64,000 bases of DNA from Burkholderiales bacterium (lineage in GTDB: Bacteria; Pseudomonadota; Gammaproteobacteria; Burkholderiales; Burkholderiaceae_E): NCBI GenBank assembly GCA_029977705.1, contig JAPOKJ010000012.1:1-64000 (forward strand), in the 5' to 3' direction. This document shows positions 41,561 through 50,078 of this stretch, in pieces; within the stretch, counting starts at the first letter, position 1, and each line of letters opens with the position of its first letter. The position numbers were made by a program, and so were the translations under genes. The notes under the pieces were generated by a model. It was not told the DNA's origin. It saw only the letters and a list, made by a program, of their open reading frames with translations, and searched no databases.

Positions 41561-44106
41561 TCCTCCCGGACGGCCAGGATCGGCCCGCTGCGGGTAGCGG
41601 AACGGGTCGCCAGCGTGGCGGTAAGGACGCCCAGTGCCAGCACCAGAAGGGCGCTGACCCCCAGCATGGCCCAGGGCACCACGGTCTCCATGTGCCAGTG
41701 GAAGGATTGCGGATTGACCCGGTGGATGAGGATGGCTGCGATCGCCAGGCTGGCCAGCAAGGCGCCGGCGACGGCCAGCAACACCATGGCACTGGTCTCG
41801 ACGGCAAACAAGGTCGAGATCTGCCGACGCGTGATGCCCAGGTGACGCAGCATGCCGAACTCGCGGGCGCGCGCCAGCGCCTCGCCCGAGTAGGTACTGG
41901 CAACACCGAACAGCGCCCCGATGATGGCCACGGCCTCGAGCACATAGGTCAGGGCGAAGCTGCGGTCGAACATGGCCAGCGAGACGCTGCGGATCTGGCC
42001 GGTGCTGCGCACCGAGGCCGTGCGCGGGGCCAGGGCTGCACTGGCGGCATCGATCAGGGGCGCGGCGGTAGCGCCCGGCTTGAGCCAGAGCAGCACATCA
42101 TGCACGCCTCGATCGCCGCCGATACGCAGGAAATCGGCGCGCGCCATCACCACCGAGCCATGCTGCCGCACATAGTCGCGCCACAAGCCAACCAGCCTGA
42201 GCGTGGGCGGCGAGCCGGGCAGGGCAAGGGGCAGGCGGATCGCCTGACCGATCTGCCAGCCGTACAGGTCCGCCATGGCCGGGCTGGCCAGGAGCGGGAC
42301 CTCGCCCGCCTCGAGGCTTTGCCTCCAGCGTGCGCCGGTAGCGGCGGCGTCCATCACCGGCAGATCGCGCAGCGGGTCGTCCAGGTCCTTCACCAGCAGG
42401 GTCACGGCGGGCGAGCGGGGGGACAGGTTGAGCTCGATGGCCCGCACCGTGCGCAGTCGCTCGAGGCCGGGCAGGGCGGACAGCCGCTCCAGCTCGTTCC
42501 CGCTCAGCAGGGCAGCATCGCCGTCCGCAGCCGGTATGCGAAGGTAAAGATCGGCGGGCAGCAGGATCCCCAGCCAGTCTTCGACACTGGCGCGAAAGCT
42601 GTGCACCATGATCGCCATGGCGCTGGCCAGCGCCAGGCTTGCAACGATGCCGGCCACGGCGGCCCCGGCCTGCCCGGGCATGCGCAGCAGTTTCTGGCTC
42701 GCCAGCCACATCGGAATCGAGCCCGCCAGTGCATCGCCGAAACGGCTGCCCAGGGGCGTGAGCAGCCTGACCAGCAGGGGTACGGCCATGACCGCCGCCA
42801 CCACCAGCAGGGCGATCGCCAGGTATGCCGCCAGCGGAATGCCCTGCCAGGCCGGCAGTTGCGCCAGCACTGCCGCCGCGAGCAGCAGCATGAGCAGCAG
42901 TGTCGCCTGGCGCCACAAGGCCATCGCGGGCAAGGGACGATCCAGGCCATCACGCAGGCCCTGTGCCGGTTGCAGCCGTGCCAGTTGGCGGGCCGGTACC
43001 AGGGCGCCCGCCAGACTGGTGACGACCCCGGCCGTGAAGAACAGGCCCAGTGCCAGCGGGCTCAGGTGCAGCGGCGGTTGGCTGCCCGCAAAGTAGCCAC
43101 CGCCCAGATCACCGCCAACGAGCCTGAGCAGGGTCCAGGCCAGTGCGATGCCGCCGGCCACGCCCAGCAGGCTGCCGCCGACGCCGATCAACAGGGCCTG
43201 GGTGAGGGCGACCCGCCGACCGAGGGCCGCCGGTGCGCCCAGGATGGTCAGCAGTGCGTGCTGCCGCGCCTGGCGGCGTACCGACAGCGACAGGGTGGCA
43301 AAGACCATGAAGGCGCCGCTGACCAGGGCCACCAGGGCCAGCACATTCAGGTTGACGCGATAGGCGCGCGACAGCCCGTCCAGCCGGTGCACGGCATCAC
43401 CCGGCTCCTCGAGCAGCCAGTCCGGATGGACCTGGGCCCACTGCGCCTTGAACTGTTCCAGGTCGACCCCCTCGCGCAGGCGCAGGTCGATGCGGGTCAG
43501 CCGCGTGTCAGGCAAGGCCGTGGCGCCGGCCATCGTGCCCTTGAGCAGACGGGCCCCGGCGATATCCATGACCGCGAGCAGGCGACTGTCCTGGGCGGGT
43601 TCGATGGCGGCACCGATGCGAAGCTCGCGTCCGGCCAGGCGCAGGCTTGCGCCGGGGGACAGGGAGAGCCGGCGCATCGTGAAGGCGCTCGGGTAGATGA
43701 GGTCGGGATCGAGCAGGTCCGCCCCGGTCGCGCGCGGCAACAGGCGCGGATTCAGTGCGGCTGCACGCATCGGGTCGAGGCCGACCACGCGCAGGCGCTG
43801 TGAGGCAGGTCCCGGCAGGCTCAGTTCCCATTCGATCACCGGACTGGCCAGGGCGACGCGCTCGTCCAGGACCAAGGCCTCGAAGGCCTGTTCGGGCAGA
43901 TCAGCCTGGCGCCCGCGCAGTTGCAACTGCGCATCGCCATGCAGGCTGGCCATGGCCGCGGCGAATTCCTCGAGCGCCGAGCGGTTGACCAGATGGATCG
44001 CCAGCGCCAGGGCTACGCCGATGGCCACCGAGAGCATGGCGGCGAGGGACCGTCCCCATTGGGCCCGCAGCAGGGCGGTGGCCAGCCAGCGCAGCAGGGT
44101 GATCAT
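41554..44106 (-). CDS. ABC transporter permease, FtsX/MacB-type (AttFG/YbbP-like)
   Basis: An 850-residue permease with an N-terminal membrane helix (about 10-32), a large periplasmic domain (about 40-240), and two clusters of membrane helices ending in FtsX domains (about 250-375 and 720-845, the latter with EAVAIIGALFGVASTY). This is the double-FtsX layout of YbbP and AttF-G fusions. With the ATPase at 44129-44830 it probably moves lipids or lipoproteins rather than nutrients. The ATG at 44106 lies 22 bases after the ATPase stop; a longer start at 44190 would overlap the ATPase gene. Its end overlaps the AttH-like gene by seven bases. Confidence 0.88.
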   Translation of the reverse strand: MITLLRWLATALLRAQWGRSLAAMLSVAIGVALALAIHLVNRSALEEFAAAMASLHGDAQLQLRGRQADLPEQAFEALVLDERVALASPVIEWELSLPGPASQRLRVVGLDPMRAAALNPRLLPRATGADLLDPDLIYPSAFTMRRLSLSPGASLRLAGRELRIGAAIEPAQDSRLLAVMDIAGARLLKGTMAGATALPDTRLTRIDLRLREGVDLEQFKAQWAQVHPDWLLEEPGDAVHRLDGLSRAYRVNLNVLALVALVSGAFMVFATLSLSVRRQARQHALLTILGAPAALGRRVALTQALLIGVGGSLLGVAGGIALAWTLLRLVGGDLGGGYFAGSQPPLHLSPLALGLFFTAGVVTSLAGALVPARQLARLQPAQGLRDGLDRPLPAMALWRQATLLLMLLLAAAVLAQLPAWQGIPLAAYLAIALLVVAAVMAVPLLVRLLTPLGSRFGDALAGSIPMWLASQKLLRMPGQAGAAVAGIVASLALASAMAIMVHSFRASVEDWLGILLPADLYLRIPAADGDAALLSGNELERLSALPGLERLRTVRAIELNLSPRSPAVTLLVKDLDDPLRDLPVMDAAATGARWRQSLEAGEVPLLASPAMADLYGWQIGQAIRLPLALPGSPPTLRLVGLWRDYVRQHGSVVMARADFLRIGGDRGVHDVLLWLKPGATAAPLIDAASAALAPRTASVRSTGQIRSVSLAMFDRSFALTYVLEAVAIIGALFGVASTYSGEALARAREFGMLRHLGITRRQISTLFAVETSAMVLLAVAGALLASLAIAAILIHRVNPQSFHWHMETVVPWAMLGVSALLVLALGVLTATLATRSATRSGPILAVREDW

Positions 44107-44128
44107 GCGGCGAAGAGGTCGGTGCGGC

Positions 44129-44830
44129 TCATGCGCCTTGCAGGCCGTCGGGGCCGAGCTTGAGCACGCGACTGCAGCGCTCGGCGGCAAAGTCGGAATG
44201 CGTCACCATGAGCAGGGCACTGCCTTGTCCGGCACACTGCGCGAGCATCAGGTCGAGTGCCTTGCGTGCGGTCTCGGCATCGAGGTTGCCGGTCGGCTCA
44301 TCGGCCAGGATCAGGCTGGGGCGATGGACCAGTGCCCGGGCCAGCGCGACACGCTGCTGCTCGCCGCCGGACAGTTGCGCGGGCATCGCGCGCGATCGGG
44401 CGGCCAGGCCCAATTGCGTCAGCAGGTCCAGGCTGCGCTGGCGGGCCTGTTGCACCGGCAGGCCTTGCAGCAGCAGGGCCAGGCTGACATTCTGGACCGC
44501 GTCCAGGTGGGGCAGCAGGTGGAAGGCCTGAAATACAAAGCCGATGTGGCGTCGCCTCAGCGCAGCCGATGCGTCGGGGTCGGCTGCCGCGAGCAGATGC
44601 CCTGCAATCTGGATGCGACCCGCATCGGGACGATCCAGGCCGGCCAGCAGGTTGAGCAGGGTGGACTTGCCGCTGCCCGATTCTCCGATCATGGCAATCT
44701 GTTCGCCCGGGCGCACCCGCAACGACAGGTCGCGGAACAGCAGGCGCGATCCGTAGGCCTTGGCCAGCCCCTCGACCTCAAGCGCATCCGGGGACGCGGG
44801 CACCGCATCAGTAGGGTTTTCAGGGCTCAT
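44129..44830 (-). CDS. ABC transporter ATP-binding protein (LolD/YbbA-like)
   Basis: A 233-residue ATPase of the MacB/LolD subfamily. Walker A is GESGSGKST (about 49-57), followed by the Q-loop FVFQAFHLLPHLDA, the signature LSGGEQQRVALARAL, Walker B LILADEPTGNLD and the H-loop VTHSD. It pairs with the FtsX-type permease encoded next. It is the first gene of a minus-strand operon (ATPase, permease, AttH-like, perhaps tas) and is divergent from egtD with only 34 bases between start codons. Confidence 0.93.
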   Translation of the reverse strand: MSPENPTDAVPASPDALEVEGLAKAYGSRLLFRDLSLRVRPGEQIAMIGESGSGKSTLLNLLAGLDRPDAGRIQIAGHLLAAADPDASAALRRRHIGFVFQAFHLLPHLDAVQNVSLALLLQGLPVQQARQRSLDLLTQLGLAARSRAMPAQLSGGEQQRVALARALVHRPSLILADEPTGNLDAETARKALDLMLAQCAGQGSALLMVTHSDFAAERCSRVLKLGPDGLQGA

Positions 44831-44864
44831 TCGGCGCTATGATACAAAGCGAAAAGGAAAGACC

Positions 44865-45911
44865 ATGACACCAGCAGAGGCTGTCCCCGGTTCGATGCCC
44901 AAACGGGTGACCGCAGCGGCAAGAAAACAAGGCCTTGCAGCCGGTGCGCCGGAGCTCGCCCCCGGCCCGCTGCGCCAGCAGATCGAGGCCGGTCTGCTCG
45001 CCCCGGCCGCGCATATTGCGCCGAAATTTTTCTACGATGACATGGGCTCCCGCCTGTTTTCGGCCATCTGCCTGCTGCCCGAGTATTACCCGACCCGCAC
45101 CGAAGCCGACATCTTTTCGCGCCATGTGCCTGCGATGGCGCAGGCGGTACGCCATCACCTGGGGCGCCTGGACAGCCTGATCGATCTGGGGGCAGGCGAT
45201 TGTGCCAAGGCGGCGCGCCTGTTCGAGCCGCTCGAGCCGCGCCGCTACGCCGCAGTCGACGTTTCCGAGGCCTTCGTCAGCGATGCGGTGCAACGTCTGC
45301 AGGCCCAGCACCCGGCGATCGCGATGCAGGCCCTGGCCCGCGACTTGTCGCAGGCCTGGGCCTTGCCGGACGATTACGACGATGCCGGCCGCCTGTATTT
45401 CTACCCCGGCTCGAGCATCGGCAATTTCTCCCCGGATGAGGCCGTCGCATTCCTGCGCCGTATCAATCCGCCGGGCAGTGCGCGGCGCGGCCTGCTGATC
45501 GGGGTCGACATGGTCAAGCCGGTGGATGTGCTCGAGCCGGCCTATGACGATGCACTCGGCGTGACGGCCGCCTTCAACCTGAACATCCTGCGCCATGTCA
45601 ATCGCCTGATCGGTGCCGATTTCGATCTGCGCGACTGGCGCCATGTGGCTTTTTTCGATCGCCAGCATTCGCGCATTGAGATGCACCTGGAGGCGATCCG
45701 CAGTACCGATGTCGCCTGGCCCAGCGGGGGACGGGGCTTTGTGGCGGGCGAGCGCATCCTCACCGAGTATTCCTACAAGTACGAGGGTGCGGCCTTCGAG
45801 GCCATGCTGCGCGCCGCGGGCTTTCGCGTCGAGCAGGTCTGGCACGATGAGCGGCGCTGGTTCGGCGTCTATCTGGCGCTCAGCCAGGAAGGTGCTGCTC
45901 CGGCGGCCTGA
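44865..45911 (+). CDS. egtD: L-histidine N-alpha-methyltransferase (hercynine-forming)
   Basis: A 348-residue EgtD. It trimethylates histidine with SAM to give hercynine, the scaffold for ergothioneine and selenoneine. Landmarks are PKFFYDDMGSRLFSAIC and PEYYPTRTEADI near the N-terminus, the SAM site IDLGAGDCAKAARL, YFYPGSSIGNFSPDEA and the C-terminal ILTEYSYKY. The ATG at 44865 follows AAGGAAAG. The N-terminus carries about 25 extra residues against mycobacterial EgtD. Its 3' end overlaps the convergent senB gene by 43 bases, placing it in a selenoneine-type locus. Confidence 0.95.
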   Translation: MTPAEAVPGSMPKRVTAAARKQGLAAGAPELAPGPLRQQIEAGLLAPAAHIAPKFFYDDMGSRLFSAICLLPEYYPTRTEADIFSRHVPAMAQAVRHHLGRLDSLIDLGAGDCAKAARLFEPLEPRRYAAVDVSEAFVSDAVQRLQAQHPAIAMQALARDLSQAWALPDDYDDAGRLYFYPGSSIGNFSPDEAVAFLRRINPPGSARRGLLIGVDMVKPVDVLEPAYDDALGVTAAFNLNILRHVNRLIGADFDLRDWRHVAFFDRQHSRIEMHLEAIRSTDVAWPSGGRGFVAGERILTEYSYKYEGAAFEAMLRAAGFRVEQVWHDERRWFGVYLALSQEGAAPAA

Positions 45912-46939
45912 GCGCGCCCGGCCAAGGCACGCAGATCGCGCACCAGTTGCCGGACCGCTTCGCGCTCGCGCGCCGGTGCAAAGCCTGCAGCTCGCGCGGC
46001 GCACTGCCTGGCCAGGTGTTCATGAAATCCGGCATCGTCGCGGCAGCGCAGGATCAGCGCGGCCAGGGCCTTGTCATCGCCGGGTTCGAAGTAGCCGGCA
46101 TAGTCCGCACCAAGCAGGCCTCGTGAACCCTCGATGTTCGAGGCAAGTACAGGCACGCCACTGGTGACCGCCTCGATCAGAACATTGGCCCCGCCTTCCA
46201 TCCTCGAGGGCAGCAGCAGCAACTGCGACTGCCCGATCCAGCGCCGGGTGGCGGCGTGGGGCAGGGGGCCGAGCCGGTGCAGCGATGGCAGTCCTTGCGC
46301 GAGGGCCTCGAAGGGCGCACGCAGGGCCTCTTCACGGACATCGCCGATCTGGATCAGGCGCACCGGCGGCGGGCCACCTGCCGGCCCCTCGCCTGCCCGC
46401 GCCAGATGCCCGAATGCGCGCAGTGCCGTGAGCGGGTCCTTCTCGCTGCGCAAGTGGCCCACCAGCGCGCAATCGAAATGGCGACGCCTGCGGCGCAGGG
46501 GCAGGGCCTTGCGCGCGGGGGCCGACTGGACGATGACGCGGGCCTTGTCGCGCACCTGCGGTGGCAGGCTGTTGCGGCCTTCCTCGTTGAGCACGACCAG
46601 GACATCGGCCAGTGCCAGCGAACGCTGCGCGTCGGCATCGCTGCGGATGTCGCGGTAAAGGTCGGTGCCGGTGAGCACGCAGGCCAGGGCCCGCCCGGCC
46701 TGGGCATAGGCGGCGATGGCCTCGGCCGAACGACGCGCGTGCAGCGCGATCATGACGGGATGGGCATGCTGTTGCGCCTGCCACGCCTTGGCCACGTCGA
46801 CCTGACCCATGCCCGACAGAAAACGCGTCCAGCGCCGTGCCGTCTGCCAATTGCCGTTGTTGTCGCGGGCGCCGGCCGGCGTGATCAGGTGAATGCCTGA
46901 AGCACCAGTTTCGGGTGTAGAGTCGGGAGTCGGGACCAT
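45869..46939 (-). CDS. senB: Selenoneine biosynthesis selenosugar synthase SenB (GT4-like glycosyltransferase)
   Basis: A 356-residue glycosyltransferase-B fold protein. SenB joins selenophosphate to a UDP-sugar to form a selenosugar. Diagnostic segments are ITPAGARDNNGNWQTARRWTRFL at the N-terminus, LHARRSAEAI, the family hallmark VLTGTDLYRDI (about 92-102), ALVGHLRSEKDPLTALRA and the GT4 motif EGGANVLIEAVTSGVPV. The ATG at 46939 gives about 15 residues before the first strand; other frames upstream look non-coding. It is divergent from senA (45-base gap) and convergent with egtD. Adjacency to both genes makes the assignment firm against a general glycosyltransferase. Confidence 0.9.
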   Translation of the reverse strand: MVPTPDSTPETGASGIHLITPAGARDNNGNWQTARRWTRFLSGMGQVDVAKAWQAQQHAHPVMIALHARRSAEAIAAYAQAGRALACVLTGTDLYRDIRSDADAQRSLALADVLVVLNEEGRNSLPPQVRDKARVIVQSAPARKALPLRRRRRHFDCALVGHLRSEKDPLTALRAFGHLARAGEGPAGGPPPVRLIQIGDVREEALRAPFEALAQGLPSLHRLGPLPHAATRRWIGQSQLLLLPSRMEGGANVLIEAVTSGVPVLASNIEGSRGLLGADYAGYFEPGDDKALAALILRCRDDAGFHEHLARQCAARAAGFAPAREREAVRQLVRDLRALAGRAQAAGAAPSWLSAR

Positions 46940-46984
46940 TGCCGGCCAGTATAGGACGGCACCCGGCCTTCGCCCGCCAAAACC

Positions 46985-48154
46985 ATGCGAACCTCCGATC
47001 CCCAAGCCCTGGCCCGTGACCTGCGGACAACGCGCCTGCGCACCCTGGCCCTGTTTGATGCCTTCGATCCGGCCCATCCCGGCGTGCCTCTCCTGCCCAT
47101 CATCAATCCCCCGCGCTGGGAGTTGGGCCATGTCGGCTATTTCCAGGAGTACTGGTGCCTGCGCCAGGAAGGGACCGGCCGGCCCTTGCCCTCGCGGCTG
47201 GCGCAGGCCGACGCCTGGTTCGATTCCAGCCAGGTCGTCCACGCGCGGCGCTGGCACTTGCCGCTTCCCGGCGTCGAGGCGATCAAGGCCTATCTCGCTG
47301 GCGTGCTCGAGGACAGCCTCGCCCGGCTTGCGGACATGCCCCATGACGACCGGGCGATGTACTTTCATCGCCTGGCCCTGTTTCACGAGGTGATGCATGG
47401 CGAGGCCTTCACCTACACCTTGCAGACCCTGGCACGTCCCTGTCCGGACGAGGCGCTGGCCGTTTCCTGGCGGGGTCCCCTCGAGAGCGCGGATGCTCCG
47501 GACATCGATGTTGCCGCAGCGACCGTGACCATGGGCAGTGCGGCCGGGCAGGGGTTCATCTTCGACAACGAAAAGTTCGCGCATCCGGTGGCCTTGGCGG
47601 CCTACCGAATCTCGGCACGCCCGGTCAGTGCCGGCCAGTTCCGGGCCTTCGTGGACGCGGGCGGTTACCGTGAGGCGCGCTGGTGGACGCCGCAGGGCTG
47701 GCAGTCCCTGCAGGCCCAGGGGCGGGTGCTTCCCCGCTACTGGCGGTGGCAGGGGGGCCGGTTGCAGGAGCGCCGCTTCGAGCGCTGGCTGCCACTGGCC
47801 GAACAGGACGCAATGGTGCATGTCGATGCCCACGAGGCTGAGGCCTGGTGCCGCTGGGCCGGCCGCCGCCTGCCCAGCGAGGCCGAATGGCAGCATGCGG
47901 CGCAGACCCAGCCCGGCTTCGACTGGGGAGGCCAGGTGTGGGAGTGGACCGGCTCGGCCTTCGAGCCCTTCCCCGGTTTCAGCCCGGACCCCTACCGTGA
48001 GTACTCGGCGCCCTGGTTCCATGATCACCGGGTGGTGCGCGGCGCCTCGTTTGCCACCGCCCGCTCGCTGGTCGATACGCGCTTTCGCAACTTCTACAAG
48101 CCCGACCGGGGCGACCCCTTCATCGGTTTCCGTAGCTGCCCCCTGGCGCTGTGA
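46985..48154 (+). CDS. senA: Selenoneine synthase SenA (EgtB-like nonheme iron enzyme)
   Basis: A 389-residue EgtB homologue: an N-terminal DinB-like helical domain and a C-terminal formylglycine-generating-enzyme (SUMF1) fold. The probable iron ligands His49 (WELGHVGYFQEYW), His134 and His138 (HEVMHGEA) match the three-His site of EgtB in both position and spacing. GGQVWEWTGSAF and VVRGASFAT belong to the SUMF1 core. SenA uses oxygen to attach selenium from the SenB selenosugar to hercynine, then gives selenoneine. It is called SenA rather than EgtB because senB is its direct divergent neighbour and no egtA/C/E genes are present. Substrate choice cannot be proven from sequence. Confidence 0.85.
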   Translation: MRTSDPQALARDLRTTRLRTLALFDAFDPAHPGVPLLPIINPPRWELGHVGYFQEYWCLRQEGTGRPLPSRLAQADAWFDSSQVVHARRWHLPLPGVEAIKAYLAGVLEDSLARLADMPHDDRAMYFHRLALFHEVMHGEAFTYTLQTLARPCPDEALAVSWRGPLESADAPDIDVAAATVTMGSAAGQGFIFDNEKFAHPVALAAYRISARPVSAGQFRAFVDAGGYREARWWTPQGWQSLQAQGRVLPRYWRWQGGRLQERRFERWLPLAEQDAMVHVDAHEAEAWCRWAGRRLPSEAEWQHAAQTQPGFDWGGQVWEWTGSAFEPFPGFSPDPYREYSAPWFHDHRVVRGASFATARSLVDTRFRNFYKPDRGDPFIGFRSCPLAL

Positions 48155-48172
48155 CCCGCGCCGATGCGTGAT

Positions 48173-48185
48173 GCCCCTTCGGGGC
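48173..48185. terminator. Hairpin after senA
   Basis: GCCCC, loop TTC, GGGGC lies 19 bases after the senA stop and before yejA. Five-pair G/C stem without a T tract; a modest terminator candidate. Confidence 0.4.
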
Positions 48186-48233
48186 GGGTGACCCTTGTCC
48201 TCAGGCCTGACGCCTTTCGCTACAATCGGATGC

Positions 48234-50069
48234 ATGTTCGCAGTCCGTTCATTGAAAGCCTGCTGGCTGGTCGTGCTTGCCATGATGGCGGCACTGCCCT
48301 TGCCAGCTGCAGCGGCGCCTGCCATTGCCTGGGGGGCGCAGCCTCGCTATGCCCCCGGCTTCAGCCATTTCGAGTACGCCAACCCGAAGGCCCCCAAGGG
48401 CGGGACGGTCAATCTCGACGGCTTCGGCTCCTACGACAAGCTCAATCCCTTCACCCTCAAGGGCATCGTCGCTGATGGCCTTACGCAGCTGATGTTCGAG
48501 ACCCTGGCCGAGGGCAGCGATGACGAGCCGGCCTCGATGTACGGGTTGCTGGCCGAGGACATGGTGTTTGCCCCGGACGAACTGTCGATCACGTTCCGGC
48601 TCAACCCGAAAGCGCGCTTCTCCAATGGTGACCCGGTGCTGGCCGAGGATGTCAAACACTCCTTCGACACCTTGCTGGGCAAGGGGGCGCATCCGCGCTA
48701 CCGCCAGTTCTTTGCCGATGTCGCACGGGCCGTGGTTCTCGATGAGCGCACCGTCCGTTTCGAATTCAAGCGCCGCAACCATGAGCTGCACATGATCATC
48801 GGCACCCAGATGCCGGTGTTCTCGCGCAAATGGGGGCTCGATGCCCAGGGCAAGCCCAAGCCCTTCGACAAGATCGTGCAGGACGAGCCCATCACCAGTG
48901 GCCCCTACCGGGTACTCAAGGCCGATTGGGGCAAGAGCATCAGCTTCCAGCGCAACCCGGCTTACTGGGGCGCGGCGCTTGCCGTGCGTGCCGGTGCCTA
49001 CAACTTCGACACCGTCGTTTTCCGGTACTACAAGGACGAGACGGCCCGTCTGGAAGCCTTCAAGGCCGGCGAGTTCGACTGGATCGCCGAGAACTCCGCC
49101 AAGAACTGGGCCCGTGGCCATACCGGCCGGCGCTATGGCAAGGAGATCGTCAAGGTCGAGTTCCGCCATGCCAACGCGGCCGGCATGCAGGGCTTTGTGC
49201 TCAATACCCGGCGACCGCAGTTTGCCGATGTCCGGGTACGCCAGGCCCTGGGGCTGGCCTTCGATTTCGAATGGATGAACCGCCAGGTGTTCTTCGGTCA
49301 GTACACGCGCAGCCCGAGCTACTTCACCAACAGCGACATGCAGGCCACGGGTATGCCCTCGGCGTCGGAGCTGGCCCTGCTCGAGCCCTATCGCGGCAAG
49401 CTGTCTGCAGAGGTCTTCGGCCCGGCCGTGACCCCTGCGGTGATGGACCAGCCCACCAGCCTGCGCGAGAACCTGCGCAAGGCAAGAGCCCTGCTCGAGG
49501 CCGCCGGCTGGAAGGTGGCCGAGGACGGCAAGCTGCGCAATGCCAAGGGCGAGGCCTTCAGCTTCGAGGTGCTCAGCTATTCCAAGGCGCTCGAGCGCAT
49601 CGCGGTGCCCTGGGTGCGCAACCTCGAGAAGCTGGGCATCGAGGGCCGCATGCGGGTGACCGACCCGGCGCTTTACCAGAAGCGCGGCGACGAATTCGAC
49701 TTCGACGTGCTCGTCAATTCCTACAGCGCCGGACAGACACCAGGCAATGAACTGGTCGAGCGCTTTACCTCGCGCGCGGCTCAGGAGAAAGGATCGGACA
49801 ACCTGGCCGGCATCCAGAACGAGGCGGTCGACCAGCTGATCGACCGGCTGCTCCAGTCGCGCAGCCGCGAGGAGGTGGTCAACCATGCGCGCGCGCTGGA
49901 TCGCGTGCTGCGGGCGGGCTACTATCTGGTGCCGCATTTTCACAGTGCCAACCACCGGGTGGCCTACTGGAAGAAACTGCGGCCCCCCGAGAAGCTGCCG
50001 CTGTACTACAGCGCCAAGACCTGGTTTCTGAAATACTGGTGGCTCGATCCCGCCGCTGCCACCCCCTGA
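48234..50069 (+). CDS. yejA: Extracellular solute-binding protein of a YejA-type peptide ABC importer
   Basis: A 611-residue periplasmic binding protein (SBP_bac_5). The signal peptide spans about residues 1-28 (LKACWLVVLAMMAALPLPAAAA). The body resembles E. coli YejA: PRYAPGFSHFEYANPKAPKGG, SGPYRVLKADWGKSI, FDTVVFRYYKDETARLEAFKAGEFDW and LAFDFEWMNRQVFFGQYTRS. It presents peptides or peptide-like compounds (microcin C-type in enterics) to the YejB/YejE permeases. The ATG at 48234 is preferred over an in-frame GTG at 48195 because it starts a typical signal peptide. It is the first gene of a four-gene operon. Confidence 0.92.
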   Translation: MFAVRSLKACWLVVLAMMAALPLPAAAAPAIAWGAQPRYAPGFSHFEYANPKAPKGGTVNLDGFGSYDKLNPFTLKGIVADGLTQLMFETLAEGSDDEPASMYGLLAEDMVFAPDELSITFRLNPKARFSNGDPVLAEDVKHSFDTLLGKGAHPRYRQFFADVARAVVLDERTVRFEFKRRNHELHMIIGTQMPVFSRKWGLDAQGKPKPFDKIVQDEPITSGPYRVLKADWGKSISFQRNPAYWGAALAVRAGAYNFDTVVFRYYKDETARLEAFKAGEFDWIAENSAKNWARGHTGRRYGKEIVKVEFRHANAAGMQGFVLNTRRPQFADVRVRQALGLAFDFEWMNRQVFFGQYTRSPSYFTNSDMQATGMPSASELALLEPYRGKLSAEVFGPAVTPAVMDQPTSLRENLRKARALLEAAGWKVAEDGKLRNAKGEAFSFEVLSYSKALERIAVPWVRNLEKLGIEGRMRVTDPALYQKRGDEFDFDVLVNSYSAGQTPGNELVERFTSRAAQEKGSDNLAGIQNEAVDQLIDRLLQSRSREEVVNHARALDRVLRAGYYLVPHFHSANHRVAYWKKLRPPEKLPLYYSAKTWFLKYWWLDPAAATP

Positions 50070-50078
50070 CCCGAAGCC

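Noticed and set aside
46985-48154. Plain ergothioneine synthase EgtB
   Set aside because: The direct divergent neighbour is senB and no other egt genes except egtD are seen, so SenA is more likely. Not fully excluded.
48221-48226. TACAAT upstream of yejA as a -10 box
   Set aside because: The only TTG-type -35 candidate is 20 bases away, and the box is too close to the start codon for a normal leader.
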